From Cylindrobasidium torrendii FP15055 ss-10 (lineage: Eukaryota > Basidiomycota > Agaricomycetes > Agaricales > Physalacriaceae), in the NCBI GenBank assembly GCA_000934385.1, contig KN880450.1, forward strand, positions 124,001-188,000: a stretch of DNA of 64,000 nt. Direction: 5' to 3'. Each line of letters opens with the position of its first letter. The first letter of the stretch is position 1. The position numbers were made by a program, and so were the translations under genes. Shown here in pieces: positions 59,671 through 64,000 of the stretch. Under the pieces are notes generated by a model that searched no databases, was not told the origin of the DNA, and saw only the letters and a list, made by a program, of their open reading frames with translations.

Positions 59671-61866
59671 CTAAGCAACCACATCTGCAGCACTGAAGCT
59701 ACTTCTGCGCTTCTTCGCCTTCCTCAATCCTGGTCGCGCGTCTTTGTTTGCAGGAACCACCACGGCAGCCGCGTGGTCTTTCATCCAAGCATCAGACTGA
59801 GATGCCTTACGAGAGCCTTCCGCTACAACGTCGGTGAGGGTGGCGCCAGGCCGTTTAGGAATCAGAGTAGGAAGCCTCGACGGTATAGGCGAAGCTGCAT
59901 TCTTGCGATTGACCGGTGGTACTGGTACTGGCTTCTGGCGGACAGCAGCCTTGGCCGCCGTGGTCGTTTTTGTCGTGGCCAGACGCGGTATCTTATTGGG
60001 AGGCTGTTGACGACCCGTGGATTTGGCCGGAGATGGAGGTGGTGGGTTAGCACGCGACGACCCAGCAATCCCTGAGCGAGTAACGCGGGTCGGACGGGGC
60101 GCAGATGCTGGTGGGATAGATCGCCCATTTGTCGAAGTCGTCCCACCTTTGGCAGTGATTTTGGGACGATTGCTGGGTTCATCAACCATAGGCGGCAACA
60201 CATCATTTGCCTCATCCTCCAGATCACTGTCCTCGAGAGCTTCCCGTGCAACGCGCTTTGTCCGAGGTGTCTTTCTTGGCTGGCCTGGAGTTGCGATAGC
60301 CTTCGCATGAGCAGTGGCGGCGGCGATATGACGGCTCGGCGTTACAGGAGGGTGGGTCATGCTCGTGCTGGGTGGCGGGGTCGTGTCCATTTTGTTGTTG
60401 AACTCTTCGTCCGTCTCAGCAGGTGGTGTCGCCGGAGTGACAAGTGGTGCTGGCTCCGCCATTTGGGCTTGGAGGCGTTGAATTTCGTCTGCTGCGGCCC
60501 ACTTCGACCACTCCAGCTGCTTGAGATACATGTATTGCTGCTGCGGACCAACAACGCTGCCTGGGCGTACAATGCGCATGAAAGCGATCACTTCGTTGGC
60601 CGTGAAGCCGTATTTCCAGATTAGATATGCCCCAATGAGGGTGCCAGTGCGACCGAGGCCAGCTTTACACTGTATGTCATCAGGATAATGACCTCAACTA
60701 AGACAAAGCCAACGTACATGGACTGCGATAGCGCCCCCAGCCTCGACGATCTTGTCCACCGTTTCGATGAACAATCGTGTGATTTCATCAGTGGGATTGG
60801 TGCCGTCGTCGAAATATAACTCAAGATGGTCAATGCCACGGTCAAGGAAGACTTCACGGTCGTATAGTTGAGTGTTAAGCCGAATGACGAGCTTGACGTT
60901 GCGTTTCTCGAAATACTCGAGGCAATTGAGGAATGGTGTCGGGAGCTTACGCTGGAGGGCAAGGCTCTTGGTGGGTGGCGCGGCGGAGTAAAGTGTCGTT
61001 CCCGGCACAGGTTCCTTCTCTTTCTCCTTCTGGGTCTTGATCCAAGCTGTGTCAACGGGAGAAGCGAACGCGATGAAATTGGGGGTAATCCAGTTCCAGT
61101 CGCCATTCTCGACCTTCTCATAAAACTCATAATCTTCGACGTCGAAATCGTTCATGTCGCATAGTCCGTTCTGCATGGCCTTCCAGATGCCCCAGATACA
61201 GTCTTGGATATTCAGGTTGAAATCGGATGGGCCGCGGCCAGCATCGCGGAAAGGCATGAATTCCACCTCGGCGATAGGTTGGAAAGCATCCCATGGTAGT
61301 CGTCGTTGGACAATGAGCTAGTTATCATAAATGTTATTGTCAGAGGTGAGCACAAAAAGACGCACCACATAGAGGGCCATAAGCAGAGCTGCATTCGCCT
61401 TCCTTCGAGGGTCATCTGAGGAGTAGAGCACAATACGATGCTCGCTGAGGTCGGCGTCCTACGCGTTATCGGGAATGTGAGTGGCGGTACCGTTAGCTGG
61501 CGGAACTATCGCACCTCAAGGAGTTCGTGGATTAATATGCATGCTCTATACACCTGCGCCATGTTCAATGGGCCCCAGTCTTGGAAGAACGAGAGGTAGA
61601 GGAGTTGGTCGTCAATCGTGAAGTAATAGTACGAAGCCGTCTCGTCCCCAGCGCTCGAGGCCATGCCACTTCGGCTACGTGTGCGTATCTTCGGGCGGTT
61701 ATCCGGGTCATTACAGCGCTTATTGAGGAGTGCTGGGTTTGGCGCTGGATGCGGAAAAGACGTGAAGTACAATCTGCGACGAAAACTTGAATATTCCGCT
61801 CGACATTCGTTTTTGCGATACTGACCGTTCGGAGAACGCGCTGAGCGGGTCGCACTGAAGAACCAT
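59671..61866 (-). CDS. CDC14: CDC14-type dual-specificity phosphatase
   Basis: Reverses CDK phosphorylation at mitotic exit and in cytokinesis. Five exons (61866-61826, 61773-61515, 61458-61366, 61317-60718, 60669-59671) give 663 residues. The N-terminal lobe has SYYYFTIDDQLLYLSFFQDW and LPWDAFQPIAEVEFMPFRDA; the C-lobe has the signature VH|CKAGLGRTGT, with the catalytic Cys about 332 at the first codon of exon 5. GYL/TANEVIAFMRIVRPGSVVG follows. The last about 250 residues are a disordered Pro/Ser/Lys tail with TPRTKRV and RKAKKRRSS basic patches, likely for localisation. The first exon start (MVLQCDPLSAFSER then LYFTSF) is chosen by phase and family resemblance. Confidence 0.93.
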
Positions 61867-62543
61867 CGTGGAAATATTCCCGGACTAGGATATGAGGACG
61901 GTTGAGTGTCAAGTGAGGCGGCGTGCAAACGACCACAGGCCACGCCGTGGTGGTTCCTATGTAAAAGGAAACTGGATCACGTGGACAGAGCGAACGCGTC
62001 GCGATCGTTCCCAAACCAGGACCACACGGAAGCAAAGGACCTCACGTTCGCAAATGATCCATTCTCATATTTTTTTGGCCTGAATCGAACAGATAACTGA
62101 ATGACGCTTTCTATCAACAGAGCTTGCTAGCGTATGATGCATTTCAGGTATGTATGTACATTTGATATCCAACAATTGGACCCACAGTGGCACTCGAGTC
62201 TCGTGTGACGCATACATACATACACGATTGGGCTGGTGGCGCAATCACTTCATATCGTTGTACTTTCATGACACATCTCCATCGGTGTCGTCTAGCCTCT
62301 CCGCCCTTAACCAGCCTTCAAAGGGAGCACCTCGACCCATTAGACAGGTCTTTGCACACTGGTAGGAATCATCCGCTGACTTGATCGCATTGTACGCTGA
62401 CTGCGAGCTTTCACAATGTTCAGTATATCTAACATTGAGTACACGAATCCGCTCACAAGCTCGGTCCTTCGAGTCGCGCTGTACTCAGCTGATAGAGACT
62501 TTGACGACACAGCATTGGCCTGATGTCCACTTGAATGTGAGGC
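61867..62543. other. Intergenic region
   Basis: 677 bp upstream of CDC14 and downstream of TAD1. No tRNA or coding signal accepted. Confidence 0.35.
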
Positions 62544-63718
62544 TCAAGGCAGAAATGGCATGTTCACGAACAAGGACTTTTCACGTTGACGATGCTTCGG
62601 TGCAACGCCTCGCTTGTAGCCGTTGATTATGACTTCAGCGGGCCGAGCAGAATCTGCGACCCAGCACAACGCTGTAGATGCGTCACGCCTCAGCGAAATG
62701 TCGGAAGTGTGAACTTACATTCAGCACAAGACCCGCTTGCATTTGGAATGACCGTACGTGAATGGCAGAAAACGGCGTTTGTGAAATTGATGGCTGGTTC
62801 TTTCACGCAATATGCCTTCGGTAATTCTTGAAGGACGTCGTTTTCGAGTGCACGAAAGCATGGAGGAGCGGGACGGACCAGCTAACGGCAAGCCTCCCAG
62901 CCTCCCATAGAATGCACGAGTACAATCCTCCATTACTGTAGCCTTGTGTTCTTCTGGTATTTCGCCGATGGTAATGCTAGAAATGTACACCGGCGCGAAG
63001 AACTGTGACGCTAGAGCTCCTTGGACACCCAAGACATTCCAAGATGCAATCTTGTCGCTACAGGACATTGAATTCGTGGGCGGCGAGTCCGCTCGTCCTG
63101 GTTTCGTTCGCAGAACACCGTAGAGAGAGTACCCGTCACGTCCCCGCGACGCCTGACCCGGCACAGGGCGTTCGCCTGAGTTACCATCCTTCAGCAGCGC
63201 CATTTCTTCGTCTTGTAGCGCTGCCAATAAGCGCGTCGATGCGTCTCCGCCTGAAATTGCATCAGAGAATGGACAGTGTCATTTTGGCAGAACGGACAGG
63301 GGATGGTAGAGAGGTACATGTGAAGGCGGACGCCTAGCGCTAGCTCAAGCTTGTCCGACTCATTTTGAGTGAGCCATTCTGACCTAGTGCCGGTTGAAAT
63401 GCGGTCGCGTTCCTCTAGAAGCCAGCGTATCACACCTCGCCGAGCAACAACTTCGGCATGGCTATCGTGCAGTGCTTCACCATGGTCAGGGATGCGTGTC
63501 GCAGGCAAACATTTAGTGCCCGTTCCCAAAGAAATCACTTTGGAAATGGAAGATCCATTGTCGCCTGAAGTACACGGACGCGTCAAGTAGAACGCAGCTA
63601 TGATGGTGTACTTTCCGAGGGGGGGAGAGAATCTAGTGGATTCATAGAGCTGTAATATTTTCTGAATGGCCTCTTCCCGGCGCGACATTGAGGGGCAGTG
63701 GACATCTGCATCATCCAT
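62544..63718 (-). CDS. TAD1: tRNA-specific adenosine deaminase (Tad1/ADAT1)
   Basis: Converts A37 to inosine in tRNA-Ala. Four exons (63718-63298, 63250-62879, 62826-62719, 62671-62544) give 342 residues. The zinc/catalytic HAE is in [12 protein letters not shown] (His87, Glu89); the second metal pair begins at STIPCGDAST, with the Cys codon split by an intron; the third ligand is in [18 protein letters not shown]. The inositol-phosphate-binding-type C-terminus shows ESLCWVADS and [14 protein letters not shown]. An alternative start at residue 11 is equally plausible. Confidence 0.92.
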
Positions 63719-63837
63719 GAATTTGAAAGTGACGGCAGTGAACCAAGAGGCAAAAACTTGAAGAGCGATCGGACTGGACCTGCGTAGTAGCTACTGTTCA
63801 AAACATTGGAACAACTGTAGTCTGTATTCGGCCATCG

Positions 63838-64000
63838 TCATTTCCCAATACAGAAATCACTAAATATCGTGTCCAGCAACTCTTCAACATCGATGATACC
63901 GGTCACTCTCCCAATGGCCTTTGCCGCGTACCTCAACTCCTCTGCACCGAGAACAACATCCTCCTCTTCCTCGTTCTCTAAGAAAGCCTCTAATGACTCC
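63838..64000 (-). CDS. MSS1: Mitochondrial tRNA-modification GTPase MnmE/Mss1, 3' end
   Basis: Only the last about 54 codons are inside the window. They read [18 protein letters not shown], a short linker, and the ending DFCIGK, which is the hallmark MnmE C-terminus with its folate-domain-linked Cys motif. The enzyme, with its partner Mto1, modifies wobble uridines in mitochondrial tRNAs. The GTPase domain lies beyond the window. Confidence 0.85.
   Translation of the reverse strand, partial: ESLEAFLENEEEEDVVLGAEELRYAAKAIGRVTGIIDVEELLDTIFSDFCIGK

Overview
The window is a gene-dense stretch of nuclear DNA from a filamentous basidiomycete, most likely an Agaricomycete. The evidence is the many short GT-AG introns (mostly 45-60 nt, several per gene), short intergenic gaps, and lineage-typical families: MYND-finger protein, agaricomycete arrestin-like protein, F-box protein, DUF6741-like protein and a small 'FF..YP' family protein. 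I see no transposon, rRNA, tRNA or CRISPR array. Exon coordinates below were worked out by hand from splice signals. Most models are supported by reading-frame phase agreeing across every junction; the unresolved ones are named.

Left part (0-21 kb): a TMEM208/SND2 ER-targeting protein, a coiled-coil protein, a large MYND protein, an arrestin-like protein, an unknown protein, a Zn(II)2Cys6-type protein (family member B), a DUF6741-like protein, thymidylate kinase, a PTEN-type phosphatase, an equilibrative nucleoside transporter, mitochondrial ribosomal protein uL24m, adrenodoxin reductase and an F-box protein.

Middle (22-26 kb): the most unusual segment. Three tandem genes on the + strand (members C, D and E) share with the inverted gene at 9.1-10.0 kb the same exon plan, a central helical domain, a six-cysteine cluster that begins exactly at the third exon, a disordered Ser/Pro linker and, in most, a C-terminal coiled coil. 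This looks like a locally expanded, little-described family. A short open frame after member E may be a decayed relative.

Right part (26-64 kb): mostly conserved housekeeping genes: glycerophosphocholine acyltransferase GPC1, adenylosuccinate synthetase, ER sulfhydryl oxidase Erv2, uroporphyrinogen decarboxylase, VTS1/Smaug, a small lineage-specific protein with a degenerate partial copy beside it, a two-RRM protein, prephenate dehydrogenase, spliceosomal DIB1, a RING protein, TTI2, D-arabinose dehydrogenase, NDUFA4-like subunit, WDR89-like protein, a 1000-residue coiled-coil protein, a Con-6-like small protein, a MFS transporter, an unknown membrane protein, a metallo-beta-lactamase-fold enzyme, CDC14 phosphatase, tRNA adenosine deaminase TAD1 and the 3' end of the mitochondrial tRNA-modifying GTPase MSS1.

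The genes do not form one pathway. Themes are ER and mitochondrial biogenesis (SND2, Erv2, uL24m, ARH1, NDUFA4, HEM12, MSS1), nucleotide and amino-acid synthesis (CDC8, ADE12, TYR1), RNA processing (DIB1, TAD1, VTS1, RRM) and signalling (PTEN, CDC14, arrestin). Several divergent pairs share promoters of only about 90-200 bp. Splicing is notable: microexons of 11 and 23 nt, one probable GC-AG intron, and catalytic signatures split by introns.
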